A DNA stretch of 64,000 bases from Gammaproteobacteria bacterium (lineage in GTDB: Bacteria > Pseudomonadota > Gammaproteobacteria > Eutrophobiales > Eutrophobiaceae), in the NCBI GenBank assembly GCA_947480335.1, contig CANKCB010000003.1, positions 179,733-243,732 on the forward strand, in the 5' to 3' direction. Each line of letters begins with the position of its first letter. Positions within the stretch are counted from its first letter, which is position 1. Made by a program: the position numbers and the translations under genes. Shown here piece by piece: positions 9,175 to 18,683 of the stretch. A model generated the notes under the pieces. The model saw nothing but the letters and a program-made list of their open reading frames with translations, made no database searches and had not been told where the DNA came from.

Positions 9175-10050
9175 ATGAATACGACAACTCACAGCTGGCG
9201 CGGCATGATCTATGGCTTTATCGGTATGGCCTGTTTCAGCCTGACCGCACCGTTTACCAAACTGGCACTGACCGGGTTTTCCCCCTATTTCATCACGGTT
9301 GGACGAGTATCGCTTGCCGGGCTACTCGCGGCGCTGATCCTGTATCTACGTGGCGAGGCCTTGCCACAACGTGTGTACTGGAAACGATTGATTCTGGTAA
9401 CGTTGGGTGTATCAATTGGCTTTCCACTGAGTCTGGGCATTGCGCTGACGCACTCGGATGCGTCCCATGCGGGTATCGTGCTGGCCATACTGCCCTTGCT
9501 CACCTCGGTGCTCGGCACCTGGTTTTATCACGAATCACATGGCAAGGCGTTCTGGTTGCTCGCGCTGAGCGGTTGCCTGAGTGTGCTCGGCTATATTTTC
9601 TGGAACAGTGGTATCAAGTTGGTGGCCAGCGATCTCTGGTTACTGGTCGCCGCGATCTCCGCTGCCATTGCGTACAGTGCCGGCGCGGGACTGACCCGCT
9701 CTATTGGTGGGGTAAATACCATCTGCTGGGCCATGGTATTCATGCTGCCACTCAGTATTCCGGCTGCACTCTATCTGCTTTGGGTGACGCTGCCGTTCAC
9801 GGCAGTTCCGGCATCGGCGATCGCGGCATTTATTTATCTCGCGCTGATCAGCCAGTTACTTGGCTTTGTGCCCTGGTATGCCGGGTTGTCACTGGGTGGT
9901 ATCGCCCGTGTGTCACAGGTGCAGTTGCTGCAAACTTTTCTGACTCTGTTTGCCTCTGCGATTTTTCTAAACGAATCCGTTGAATGGCACAGCTGGCTGG
10001 TGGCCACGCTGGTGGTGGCGCAGGTGTATCTGGCCAGACGACTTTCCTGA
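9175..10050 (+). CDS. EamA/DMT family transporter
   Basis: Inner-membrane drug/metabolite transporter with two EamA repeats and about ten hydrophobic helices. The first repeat starts IYGFIGMACFSLTAPFTKLA; the second covers SDLWLLVAAISAAIAYSAGAG to the end (GIARVSQVQLLQTFLTLFAS). Members export amino acids, metabolites or drugs; nothing here fixes the substrate. Divergence from the threonine aldolase gene makes an amino-acid exporter plausible. 291 residues, normal. Confidence 0.8.
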   Translation: MNTTTHSWRGMIYGFIGMACFSLTAPFTKLALTGFSPYFITVGRVSLAGLLAALILYLRGEALPQRVYWKRLILVTLGVSIGFPLSLGIALTHSDASHAGIVLAILPLLTSVLGTWFYHESHGKAFWLLALSGCLSVLGYIFWNSGIKLVASDLWLLVAAISAAIAYSAGAGLTRSIGGVNTICWAMVFMLPLSIPAALYLLWVTLPFTAVPASAIAAFIYLALISQLLGFVPWYAGLSLGGIARVSQVQLLQTFLTLFASAIFLNESVEWHSWLVATLVVAQVYLARRLS

Positions 10051-10069
10051 GTCTATTGATTCAGTGGCA

Positions 10070-10882
10070 TCAGTTTGTGGTCGGTTGTGCTTTCCCGTAA
10101 TAGTAAATCAGTATGTCGTCGAGCAAGGGACGCCAGTTGTCCCAGTTATGTCCCTCATCCACTTCCATGTATTTCATGTCATACCCTTTTTCCCTAAGTA
10201 CAGCATGAAACGCACGGTTATCTTCCGTGTTGTCATCCGGTGTGCCGGTGCTAAGAAACAGCTTCAGCGGCATTTTAGGTACCTCTGCCCAGGTAGGTAA
10301 CATTCGCGGAATTGGATGATTCGCCGGGGACTGCATGGCGATACCGGAAAAATACTCATAACCGAACAAACCAAAACAGGCGCCATTGGTACCACCAAAA
10401 GACACACCGGCAATCGTCCGTCCTTCACGCGTGGTCATTACCGCATAGTTTTTTTCAATCGTGGGGATGAGTTCATCAACATAGAACTTCAGAAAGTCCA
10501 CATTGCAAAGAAACTGTTGCTGACGACGGTTGGTTTCCAGATCATCTGGATCACGCGGATCGACGAACACAGCCACGACCGGATCAATTTGCTGACTGCT
10601 GATCAGACGATTAAGTACGCTGTCGAGCTTGCCTTTGGAGAGATAATTCTGGCCGTCAGACAAAAACAATACTGGGTAATGCGCCGTCTGATCATAACCT
10701 TCTGGCAGATAAACCCGATATTGCAAATCATAACCAAGAGTCTTGCTGCTGATGCGGATATCCGTTGAAAGTGTACCGTCAGCCTGAACTGCACCCGCAA
10801 CTAACAATAATACCGACAGGATACTGGCCATACGGGAGAAGAAAATCCCGATTACTTTTGGTATAAATATAACAGTTGCCAT
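10070..10882 (-). CDS. Periplasmic esterase (alpha/beta hydrolase, esterase D / enterochelin esterase type)
   Basis: Exported alpha/beta hydrolase. The ATG at 10882 has a strong GGGGGAGG ribosome binding site; a signal peptide follows (hydrophobic IGIFF and ASILSVLLLVAGAVQA, cleavage before DGTLS). The mature protein has VYLPEGYDQTAHYPVLFLSDG, the nucleophile elbow IAGVSFGG, the candidate acid in TGTPDD and the catalytic His in DEGHNWDNW. These fit the PF00756 putative-esterase family, which includes enterochelin and formylglutathione esterases. The neighbouring outer-membrane receptors suggest hydrolysis of an imported ester, but this is inference. Confidence 0.75.
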   Translation of the reverse strand: MATVIFIPKVIGIFFSRMASILSVLLLVAGAVQADGTLSTDIRISSKTLGYDLQYRVYLPEGYDQTAHYPVLFLSDGQNYLSKGKLDSVLNRLISSQQIDPVVAVFVDPRDPDDLETNRRQQQFLCNVDFLKFYVDELIPTIEKNYAVMTTREGRTIAGVSFGGTNGACFGLFGYEYFSGIAMQSPANHPIPRMLPTWAEVPKMPLKLFLSTGTPDDNTEDNRAFHAVLREKGYDMKYMEVDEGHNWDNWRPLLDDILIYYYGKAQPTTN

Positions 10883-10957
10883 CACTAGCCTCCCCCGGCA
10901 AAAGATAGTCTGGATGAATGATTGACTCAAACGCGTTGCGATACTGTATCCGTAGAT

Positions 10958-12070
10958 CTAGCTCAGTCTCGTGTAGCCACCTTCCACGCCTTCTGCTGAA
11001 AACACCAGCTGCCATAACTGCAAGCTTCTGGCCCGAAACGCACCTGCATTGGTCAGCAGAGAATAACGCCACATACGGTAGAAGCGATCTCCGTATTTAT
11101 TGGCAATTTCGGGCCAGTGCTTTTCGAAGTTGTCATACCAGGCCAGCAAGGTTTTGTCATAGTCTGCACTGAAGTTATGCATATCTTCCATGACAAACAG
11201 TTTTTCAGAGGCTCTTGAAATATCGGCCATCGATGGTAACTGCGCATTGGGAAAGATATATTTATTCGACCAGGGTTCGGCAGCATTGCGTGTGTTGAGC
11301 CGGCCTATCGTGTGCAGTAGCAATAACCCTTCCGGCTTAAGACAACGTTTCACTACTTGCATGAACTCACGATAATTCTTGCGGCCCACGTGTTCGAACA
11401 TTCCTATGGAGACAACATGATCATAGCTGCCCTGTAACTCACGATAATCCTGCACCAAAACCTTGACCGGCAAGTGTGCATAGCGTTGTTGTACCCAACT
11501 GCCCTGCTCTTTCGATACTGTCACGCCAAATACCTGGGCACCATAACGCTCAGCGGCATATCCGGCAAAGCTGCCCCAGCCACAACCGATATCCAGTACG
11601 GTTTGTCCTGGCTTCAAGCCGATCTTGCGACAGACCAGATCCAGCTTGGCCTCCTGCGCTTCATCGATATTGGTCGCGTGCTTCCAGTATCCACAGGAGT
11701 AAGTCAGCCGCTTGTCGAGCATGCGTTCGAATAAATCATTACCGAGATCGTAATGAGTCTCCGCCACTTCGAATGCACGTCCCATACTTTGCAGATTAAG
11801 CAGACGAGCCTGTAGTGTCGGCAATAGTAAAGTCAGTGGTGCTATCTTGCGACGCAGTTTGGCACGTACCACCCGGGTGATGAATTGGTCGAGATTGTCA
11901 CAATCCCACCACTGGTCCATATAGGCTTCACCCAGCCCCAAAGTACCTTTGGCAAGAATACGCTGGAACACGCGGTTATCGTGTATCTTCATATCCCATG
12001 GGCGATTCCCGTTGATTCGGATATCGGCGAGCAACAGAATCTGCTCAATCCTGGATTGTGCCGAATTCAT
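10958..12070 (-). CDS. cfa: Cyclopropane-fatty-acyl-phospholipid synthase
   Basis: SAM-dependent enzyme adding a methylene across double bonds of membrane phospholipid acyl chains, usually in stationary phase or stress. The SAM motif VLDIGCGWGSFAGYAAERYG, the family block GLGEAYMDQWWDCDNLDQFI, HYDLGNDLFERMLDKRLTYS, and GMFEHVGRKNYREFM are clear. 370 residues, slightly shorter than E. coli Cfa (382). The ATG at 12070 is the natural start. It stands alone on the minus strand. Confidence 0.92.
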   Translation of the reverse strand: MNSAQSRIEQILLLADIRINGNRPWDMKIHDNRVFQRILAKGTLGLGEAYMDQWWDCDNLDQFITRVVRAKLRRKIAPLTLLLPTLQARLLNLQSMGRAFEVAETHYDLGNDLFERMLDKRLTYSCGYWKHATNIDEAQEAKLDLVCRKIGLKPGQTVLDIGCGWGSFAGYAAERYGAQVFGVTVSKEQGSWVQQRYAHLPVKVLVQDYRELQGSYDHVVSIGMFEHVGRKNYREFMQVVKRCLKPEGLLLLHTIGRLNTRNAAEPWSNKYIFPNAQLPSMADISRASEKLFVMEDMHNFSADYDKTLLAWYDNFEKHWPEIANKYGDRFYRMWRYSLLTNAGAFRARSLQLWQLVFSAEGVEGGYTRLS

Positions 12071-12160
12071 CTATATTGAAAACTAAAATTATTACTATCT
12101 GTCGGTCTCCAGTGTCACGCCACATGCCACATCAGAATTAATAATTAGTATCGGCGCGTA

Positions 12161-14287
12161 CTAATATACTCTACTTATCGTCAATGTCGCAGAACGACCT
12201 CGTAGCCTCTCGCGCAATTCCTGAAACCGGATCGGGCTCAGGTCGCGCTCTCCGGTAAACACGGTGCGCTCACGTACACCGGGTGACTCCAGCAGGTTCA
12301 CGGTGGCCAAACGCATTTTCACACCGAACCAGCGAGTGGTCTCAACAAACATTCCCAACTCGACCTTCTCGTTATTGATTTCCAGCTCATTCACCTTGTA
12401 CAGAGTTCGTCTGGCACGTGACAGCAAGGTCCAGCCCCAGGCCAAACGTGAGGCCTCAAAGTCCTGACGATAATCCAGATTGATGGCAGCCTTGTTCTCG
12501 ACATTATAGGTGATCGGAAAATCACCGGTTACACTCGAGAGGATACGATCCTTGCCGGTAACCGGATCGACCACGGTGGAATCCTGCCAACGCGCCTTGA
12601 AGTCGAGTCTGGCACCGGTCAGTCCGAGTGAACCGAGCGGAACAGTGGACTCAAGCTCTAGTCCCCAACGTCGTCCCTTACCTATATTGCCGGGCACTTC
12701 AAATGAGGGCGTCAGTGGCAATAAATCAAGCACATCTGTGATCCAGTGATGAAAGGCTTTGACTCGAATCACGCTAATTTTGCCAAAGCGACGTTCCTGA
12801 GTCAGTTCAGCTACCCAGGTTGTTTCCGGCTGAATATCCGGATTACCGAGCGCCAGATCGTTCTCTTCAAATACCGTGGCGCTGACAAAATCGGTCAACA
12901 CCAGTTGCGAGACTTCACGAGCCAGACGCATGCGGGTCTGACGGCCTTCAGCTGGCGACCAGGTCAAAACTGTTTGTGGCTTCAAAAAGAAAAAATCACG
13001 TTGTTGATCCGCATCACCGGTCTGGGTCAATGTGGACGCTTCCGCACCCAGACCCGCATCCAGCTGCAGCGTTCCTGATGACCAGGTGTCCTGCAACAAT
13101 CCGTCCCAACGGATCTCTTTAACAAATGAATTCGATCCGGGTACTGCAACCGCAACTGGTCCGATACCGATGTCCAGAGTCTGTTTCAATGCACCATCCA
13201 GACTGTTATAGGCCCGTTCCAGATTCATCTGCAAGGTGTGGTTCCGAAACCGTGTCCAGTCAAACTCGGCACGGGTAATCAGTTCAGTGCTGATGGAATC
13301 GCCTTCTGCCAGTCTGAACGAAGACTGCTTACTGGCGGTATTAAAGACTTTCTGGGATTTATAGGAAGATTCATCGGCATGATAATAAAGCAGGATGGCC
13401 TTGCCGATCAGATCCGAGCCTAAAGAGTGTTCCGCATCAAATCCAATTTCCACAATTGGTTTATCAAAATTCTCCACAAACTCCTCGATATGAGGAATCA
13501 CCCCCAGAGGCACACGCCGGGAGGACAGAAACTGTCTACGTTCCTCATTACTGAGAACGGTATTCAACTTAATTTGGGTGCCATTATCCAGCGTGGTACT
13601 GGCATTAAAATTCCCCTTGGTCAGCGTAGAGCGGTTTTCGCGATCGTCATAACGGTTCTCAGTATTGTTACCCTTGCCGTCCAGTAGACGATCCACTCCA
13701 GTACGACCAAACGAATTTTTATAGATGGATGCTCCTGTGTTGTACTCAATATCGTGCCAGTTATCCGACAAGGACACATTCAACGACGGTGTGAACGGGC
13801 CATGTGTAAATGGCTTTAGTACGGCCGCTTCCCATTTGATTGCCGCAGCACTGTCTTCACGCAGAATCACATTAATCATAGACGGCTTGCCTTGCAGATC
13901 GATACCACGGACCTGACCACGGATTAACTCGACGCGTTCTACATTACCTGCCGGTATTCTGGAAAGTATGGCGGATGGCTGGTCCTGTTTGGCGCTGGGA
14001 CGACTGTCGTTAATCAACAGATTGCCGGCGGCTTCTGCAAGACCTCGTGTACCCAGCTCAATCACTTCCAGTGCAAATCCGGGCACCTGAGTGACCATAT
14101 CCAGCGCCGTGAGTGGTTTGAACTTTGCAAAATACTCGGCCGGGTAACTGACCAGATCCGCTTCTGTCTCCGCTGTCGTGGCATTGGGAACCACTGCGGG
14201 ACTAGCCGGTTCTGTCTGCGCACAGACGAGCGATGACATTCCTGACAACATCAGGCAAACACAACTTGCAAGCACACCATACTTCAT
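12161..14287 (-). CDS. TonB-dependent receptor B
   Basis: Outer-membrane TonB-dependent receptor, 708 residues. Signal peptide (MKYGVLASCVCLMLSGMSSLVCA), plug with YPAEYFAKFKPLTALDMV and NLLINDSRPSAKQD, then a beta-barrel with motifs shared by all four paralogs: ATVFEENDLALGNPDIQPET, HHWITDVLDLLPLTPSFEVP, SVTGDFPITYN. It ends in an aromatic residue (ISRVY), as BAM substrates do. It is the most divergent plug of the four (IELGTRGLAEAAG where the others read DDG..RGF.SSAG), suggesting another ligand. No inner-membrane transporter is linked. Confidence 0.85.
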   Translation of the reverse strand: MKYGVLASCVCLMLSGMSSLVCAQTEPASPAVVPNATTAETEADLVSYPAEYFAKFKPLTALDMVTQVPGFALEVIELGTRGLAEAAGNLLINDSRPSAKQDQPSAILSRIPAGNVERVELIRGQVRGIDLQGKPSMINVILREDSAAAIKWEAAVLKPFTHGPFTPSLNVSLSDNWHDIEYNTGASIYKNSFGRTGVDRLLDGKGNNTENRYDDRENRSTLTKGNFNASTTLDNGTQIKLNTVLSNEERRQFLSSRRVPLGVIPHIEEFVENFDKPIVEIGFDAEHSLGSDLIGKAILLYYHADESSYKSQKVFNTASKQSSFRLAEGDSISTELITRAEFDWTRFRNHTLQMNLERAYNSLDGALKQTLDIGIGPVAVAVPGSNSFVKEIRWDGLLQDTWSSGTLQLDAGLGAEASTLTQTGDADQQRDFFFLKPQTVLTWSPAEGRQTRMRLAREVSQLVLTDFVSATVFEENDLALGNPDIQPETTWVAELTQERRFGKISVIRVKAFHHWITDVLDLLPLTPSFEVPGNIGKGRRWGLELESTVPLGSLGLTGARLDFKARWQDSTVVDPVTGKDRILSSVTGDFPITYNVENKAAINLDYRQDFEASRLAWGWTLLSRARRTLYKVNELEINNEKVELGMFVETTRWFGVKMRLATVNLLESPGVRERTVFTGERDLSPIRFQELRERLRGRSATLTISRVY

Positions 14288-14375
14288 TTTAATTCACTGC
14301 CCCCTGTCCCTTACTCATCATTCGATAACAAAGCGGTTATTTTACCTGTGTTTGAATGATTTGATATGGCCAATT

Positions 14376-14861
14376 TCAGAGTATCTGTGGGTTCAGTCGC
14401 CACAACGTAAAGCTCAGTCCGGCAGCAAAGCTGACCCAGAGCAGATAAGGAATCATCAGTAATGCCGCAAGCATGGATATCGGCCAGAAGGCCAGTATGG
14501 TTGCAATCAACAACCCCCATAACAACAGGATCTCGACAAAAGCCCAAGCACCGCGATGCCAGACGAAAAATATCCAGCTCCAGAGCGCATTCACACCCAG
14601 TTGAAGCAGGAATAATATGCACGCTGTCTGCGATGTAGCAAAGCCGTCGACACGCCAAACCAGCCAGATGGCAATCGCCATCATGGTATACAACACTGTC
14701 CACACCGGACCAAACAGATAAGGTGGCGGTGACCATCCGGGACGAATTAACGAGGTATAAAATGTGCCGGCCGAAATGGATGCCGCTGCACCAATTCCGG
14801 CAGCGATAAAACAGAGTGCCAGCCAGAACAGCAGACCTGAAAGCTGTACCATTATTGTCAT
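14376..14861 (-). CDS. tspO: TspO/MBR family membrane protein
   Basis: Five-helix membrane protein of the translocator protein/benzodiazepine receptor family, which binds porphyrins and affects tetrapyrrole and stress responses in bacteria. Characteristic are FYTSLIRPGWSPPPYLFGPV, the TVLYTMMAIAIWLVWR helix and LGVNALWSWIFFVWHRGAWA. The ATG at 14861 has GGGGAAG upstream and gives 161 residues, the usual size; the longer frame to 14966 adds a non-homologous Cys-rich stretch. Single gene upstream of receptor B on the same strand. Confidence 0.85.
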   Translation of the reverse strand: MTIMVQLSGLLFWLALCFIAAGIGAAASISAGTFYTSLIRPGWSPPPYLFGPVWTVLYTMMAIAIWLVWRVDGFATSQTACILFLLQLGVNALWSWIFFVWHRGAWAFVEILLLWGLLIATILAFWPISMLAALLMIPYLLWVSFAAGLSFTLWRLNPQIL

Positions 14862-15188
14862 TATCTTCCCCTTAATCCGGTGATCCTTCGACATAAGAGT
14901 ATCAGGACTACTGCCAAATCGTTTCTGAACCCCTGTGTCACAACAACAGGGAGTAGTGCTGCACACCGGTTATCGACACAATGCCGTACTGACCCTGGCC
15001 TTAACCGATCAACTCCCCGACATTATAAACCAATTACTTCCTTCACAAAGTCCTGACGTGTAGTGTCATGACGAAATGATCGGTGTTCCCCTGCGTGCAG
15101 GGTTGGACTATTGGAATAGTCTCACCACGGTTTTCAGCCTATTATAAGATTGCAGACTACGTAAAACGATCTCACGGAGCTCCGACGC
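14862..15188. other. Divergent intergenic region with two small inverted repeats
   Basis: This 327-bp gap separates tspO from the ornithine cyclodeaminase-like gene. No gene seen. It contains a hairpin CCCTGC-GT-GCAGGG (15089-15102) and an operator-like inverted repeat GACTAT-TGGA-ATAGTC (15106-15121), the latter about 68 bp before the start of the downstream gene. Either could regulate that gene; no cognate regulator is encoded nearby. Confidence 0.35.
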
Positions 15189-16262
15189 ATGACCCTCATT
15201 CTGTCAAATGAAGATGTAAATGAAGTACTGACAATGAAGGAATGTATAGATGCACTTGAAGATGCGTATCTCGAACTGGCTCATGGACGCGGTGTCAACC
15301 GTCGTCGTTCCGACACACTGGTACCTTCAAATCAAGCCGAAGTGTTATACAGCCTGAAAACAATGGATGGTATCGTTCCGAAATACGGAGTAGGTGCCGT
15401 ACGCATTAATTCGGATCTGGTATCGTGGCCAACACGATCCGGTACAATGCGTCGCGAAAAAATTCCGGCAGCTCCTGGTGGACGTTGGGTAGGACTGGTA
15501 CTGTTGTTCAGTACGGAAACCGGTGAACCATTGGCGATCTTTCCGGATGGGTATCTGCAACGTTTGCGCGTTGGCGCGACCAATGGACTGGGTGCAAAAT
15601 ATCTGGCACGTTCCGATGCCAGTGAAGTGGCCCTGATTGGCAGTGGATGGCAGGCAAGTGGTCAGGCCATGGCAATTACTTCGGTATGCAAGGTCAAGCG
15701 GATACGCTGTTACAGCCCGAACGCCGATCACTGTGCCACATTTGCCAGCAACATGTCCTCCACTCTGGGAGTAGAGGTGATTGCTGTCGAGTCACCTGAA
15801 AAAGCCATCAAGGGCGCAGATGTCGTTCTTTGCGCCACCAACACAGTAGATAATATTGTGTTGGCTCGTTGGCTGGAGCCGGGCATGTTTATCTCCTCTA
15901 TTAAACGACCGGAAATAGAAACTGCTGCCATCCTGCGTTCAGAGCGTGTCGTGATCCATACCCGCGATGAAGCACCCATACACACGACCTCCCCTGGTCT
16001 GGTCTTGCCCGACAACATGGAAGGTAAGGGTTGGCGTGCAATTGCCGAAATCGATTTCGAGTCATTACCTACCTTGCCTGAAGTCATCGCTGGAATGTCA
16101 CCAGGTCGTGATACACCCGAACAAATCACCTGCTTCCTGAATAATCTTGGTATGGGTTATCAGTTTGCCGCAGCAGGTGCAGCGGTTTATCGTAAGGCCA
16201 GGGCATTAGGTCGAGGTCATGAATTACCTACAGAATGGTTTACCCAGGATGTACATCCCTGA
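15189..16262 (+). CDS. Ornithine cyclodeaminase / mu-crystallin family protein
   Basis: NAD(P)-dependent enzyme of the ornithine cyclodeaminase-mu-crystallin family; members are cyclodeaminases, ketimine reductases, alanine dehydrogenases or tauropine-type enzymes. Visible are LSNEDVNEVLTMKECIDALE, RRSDTLVPS, YGVGAVRINSD, GEPLAIFPDGYLQRLRVGAT and the nucleotide-binding motif VALIGSGWQASGQAMA. 357 residues. The start ATG at 15189 follows CACGGAG. It precedes receptor C by 99 bp on the same strand, so the two may be co-transcribed. The exact substrate cannot be read from the sequence. Confidence 0.78.
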   Translation: MTLILSNEDVNEVLTMKECIDALEDAYLELAHGRGVNRRRSDTLVPSNQAEVLYSLKTMDGIVPKYGVGAVRINSDLVSWPTRSGTMRREKIPAAPGGRWVGLVLLFSTETGEPLAIFPDGYLQRLRVGATNGLGAKYLARSDASEVALIGSGWQASGQAMAITSVCKVKRIRCYSPNADHCATFASNMSSTLGVEVIAVESPEKAIKGADVVLCATNTVDNIVLARWLEPGMFISSIKRPEIETAAILRSERVVIHTRDEAPIHTTSPGLVLPDNMEGKGWRAIAEIDFESLPTLPEVIAGMSPGRDTPEQITCFLNNLGMGYQFAAAGAAVYRKARALGRGHELPTEWFTQDVHP

Positions 16263-16361
16263 TTTTATAAGACTGTAGCTGAACTTTTACTATCAAATCC
16301 CGCAAATATTGCTATTCTGGCGCCCATATTTTTTAAGCCCAATTTATTGTGAGGTCAAAAA

Positions 16362-18506
16362 ATGTTGTCTATCCGTTGTGGAAACATCCTGTCCCGAATA
16401 TACAAGCTGTCATTACTGACAGGATTTTGTGCCTTGTTGCAGTTGATGGCATTGCCTGTACAGGCACAGGATACTGCAGTAGGCGATCCTGCTGCAGACA
16501 CGGCATCACCGATTGTTGAATATCCGGCCAGTTTTTTTTCCCGCTATAAGCCGAACACGGCGCTGGACATGATCAAGCAAGTACCGGGATTCCAGGTTGA
16601 CGATGGTGATACCGCGCGCGGCTTTGCCGGTTCAGCGGGCAATATACTGATCAATGGTCAACGTCCCAGTGCGAAACAGGATAGTCCTTCCGCAATTTTG
16701 TCCCGGGTTCCGGCCAGTCAGGTCATTGGTATCAAACTGATCCGCGGCCAGGTAAAAGGCGTGGATCTGCGTGGCCAGTCCACCGTCGTCGACGTACTTA
16801 TGCTCGACGATGCGCCGGCAGCGATCAGCTGGGAAACCTATAGCTTGTATAGTACGGCCAGCCCGTTACGGGTGGGCGCTAAATCCTCTATCGCGGATCG
16901 TTGGCGGGATGTTGAATATAACTTTGGTATCGATCTGTTACGAGACGGTAACGGCGAGTTCGGCAATGAATACATTTATAACCACAATCACACGCTGACC
17001 GAAACCCGCTACGAAAAGCAGAAGGAAACCGGTTTTGGTTCCGACCTGTTTATGAACGCGTCTACATATCTGGGCGCGACCTTTTTTCATATCAACGGCA
17101 AGCTCGGTCTGGGTAACGGGCCTGAAATTCGTGATTCCCATCGCGTTCCGGTTAGCAGCATTGCACGCGACAATACGGTGAAGGATTCACAGCATTTCGA
17201 GACCTACGAACTGGGTCTGGATGCCGAACGTGAACTGGCAGACAAGCTGACGGCCAAAATCATCCTGCTGTATACCGACAAGCTGTCTGACATCACCTCG
17301 ACGCAAACCACAATCACCGTGTCGGGTATACCCTTGTTATTCAAACAGGCCGAAACCGTTTCCAAAACAAAAGAAGCGATATCACGTCTGGAGCTGGACT
17401 GGTCGGGGCTTGCTGATCATGCAGTACAGTTGAATGTGGAAGGTGCCTATAACGTGCTGGACGGTACATTATTTCAAGTGGAGAACAAAGGTGCCGGTAT
17501 CGTCGTGGTGGATGTGCCTGGTGGCAATTCCAAGGTGGAGGAATCCCGCGGCGACTTTTTGCTGAAGGACACCTGGTCACTCGGACAGTTCGAACTGGAT
17601 TACGGAATGGGTGCTGAAGCATCCAGAATTACCCAGAGCGGTGATGCCGACCTGCAACGTAACTTTTTCTTTGTTACCCCGCAAGCGGCCTTAAGCTACA
17701 CACCCGCCAAGGGTAATTTGAGCCGCGTGCGTCTGGCACGTGAAGTGGCCCAGCTTAACTTCAATGATTTTATCAGCACCACCGTGTTCGAAGATGATGA
17801 TCTGGCACTGGGTAATCCGAATCTGCGCCCGGACTCGACCTGGATTGCTGAGCTAAGCCACGAACGACGGTTCGGCGATTCCAGCGTCATCAAGGTTACG
17901 GCATTTCATCACTGGATCACCAACGTACTGGATCTGTTACCGATCACGCCGACCTTTGAAGTGCCAGGCAACATCGGTAATGGCAAGCGTTGGGGTGTTG
18001 AGATCGAAAACACGATTCCACTCGCCTGGCTCGGCCTGACTGGTTCCAGACTCGATACCAAATTTCGCTGGCAGGATTCCAGCGTGGTCGATCCGGTTAC
18101 CGGAGTCGACCGGGTACTCAGTGCCGTCTCCGGTTTTCGCGGTGTACCCGACATCAAGTTTCGTCAGGGTAATGAATATGTGATCGATGTTTCCTACCGT
18201 CAGGATTTTGAAGAAGAACGCATTGCCTGGGGATGGCGTATGGCTGAACAGGCAGAACGTCCGGTATTCAAGGTGAATGAAAAGGAAATATCGGACGAAG
18301 GCGTATTATTCAGTCTGTTTTTGGAAACCACCCGCTGGTTTGGAATCAAGACCCGTATCGAAGGCCACAACCTGTTCAACTATTATGAAAAACGTGACCG
18401 TACAGTGTATGCGGGAGAACGAGAACTCTCTCTCGTTGACTCGTATGCCTTACGTGAACGTAACGTCGGACGTCGCGTCAATCTGGTGCTGACCGGCAGT
18501 TTCTGA
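16362..18506 (+). CDS. TonB-dependent receptor C
   Basis: Outer-membrane TonB-dependent receptor, 714 residues, preceded by GTGAGGTC. The signal peptide ends at LPVQAQD; the plug carries YPASFFSRYKPNTALDMIKQ, RGFAGSAGNILINGQRPSAK and an RGQVKGVDLRGQ segment. The barrel repeats the paralog signatures STTVFEDDDLALGNPNLRPD and HHWITNVLDLLPITPTFEVP, and the chain ends in F (VLTGSF). It lies downstream of the cyclodeaminase-family gene and just before the convergent TRAP cluster, so a link to the organic-acid locus is possible but unproven. Confidence 0.87.
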   Translation: MLSIRCGNILSRIYKLSLLTGFCALLQLMALPVQAQDTAVGDPAADTASPIVEYPASFFSRYKPNTALDMIKQVPGFQVDDGDTARGFAGSAGNILINGQRPSAKQDSPSAILSRVPASQVIGIKLIRGQVKGVDLRGQSTVVDVLMLDDAPAAISWETYSLYSTASPLRVGAKSSIADRWRDVEYNFGIDLLRDGNGEFGNEYIYNHNHTLTETRYEKQKETGFGSDLFMNASTYLGATFFHINGKLGLGNGPEIRDSHRVPVSSIARDNTVKDSQHFETYELGLDAERELADKLTAKIILLYTDKLSDITSTQTTITVSGIPLLFKQAETVSKTKEAISRLELDWSGLADHAVQLNVEGAYNVLDGTLFQVENKGAGIVVVDVPGGNSKVEESRGDFLLKDTWSLGQFELDYGMGAEASRITQSGDADLQRNFFFVTPQAALSYTPAKGNLSRVRLAREVAQLNFNDFISTTVFEDDDLALGNPNLRPDSTWIAELSHERRFGDSSVIKVTAFHHWITNVLDLLPITPTFEVPGNIGNGKRWGVEIENTIPLAWLGLTGSRLDTKFRWQDSSVVDPVTGVDRVLSAVSGFRGVPDIKFRQGNEYVIDVSYRQDFEEERIAWGWRMAEQAERPVFKVNEKEISDEGVLFSLFLETTRWFGIKTRIEGHNLFNYYEKRDRTVYAGERELSLVDSYALRERNVGRRVNLVLTGSF

Positions 18507-18515
18507 TCCGGACCA

Positions 18516-18543
18516 CCATGCCGTCTGGTGACAGGCGGCATGG
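18516..18543 (+). terminator. Hairpin after receptor C
   Basis: Arms CCATGCCGTCTG and CAGGCGGCATGG with a GTGA loop form a 12-bp stem with one G-U pair, 10 nt after the receptor C stop. Only a weak T-run follows, so it is a probable terminator or transcript-end stabiliser. It sits between convergent genes. Confidence 0.55.
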
Positions 18544-18683
18544 TTGATCTCATTACTTAAAATCCGTAACCGGCAGACTATCTAATTTTTTCCGTTAAGC
18601 AGTACGATTGCTGTTACAGGCACGAATTTTACTGACAAATGAATACACGGCCTGACACTTACCAGTATTTGTTTCTGTTGTGC

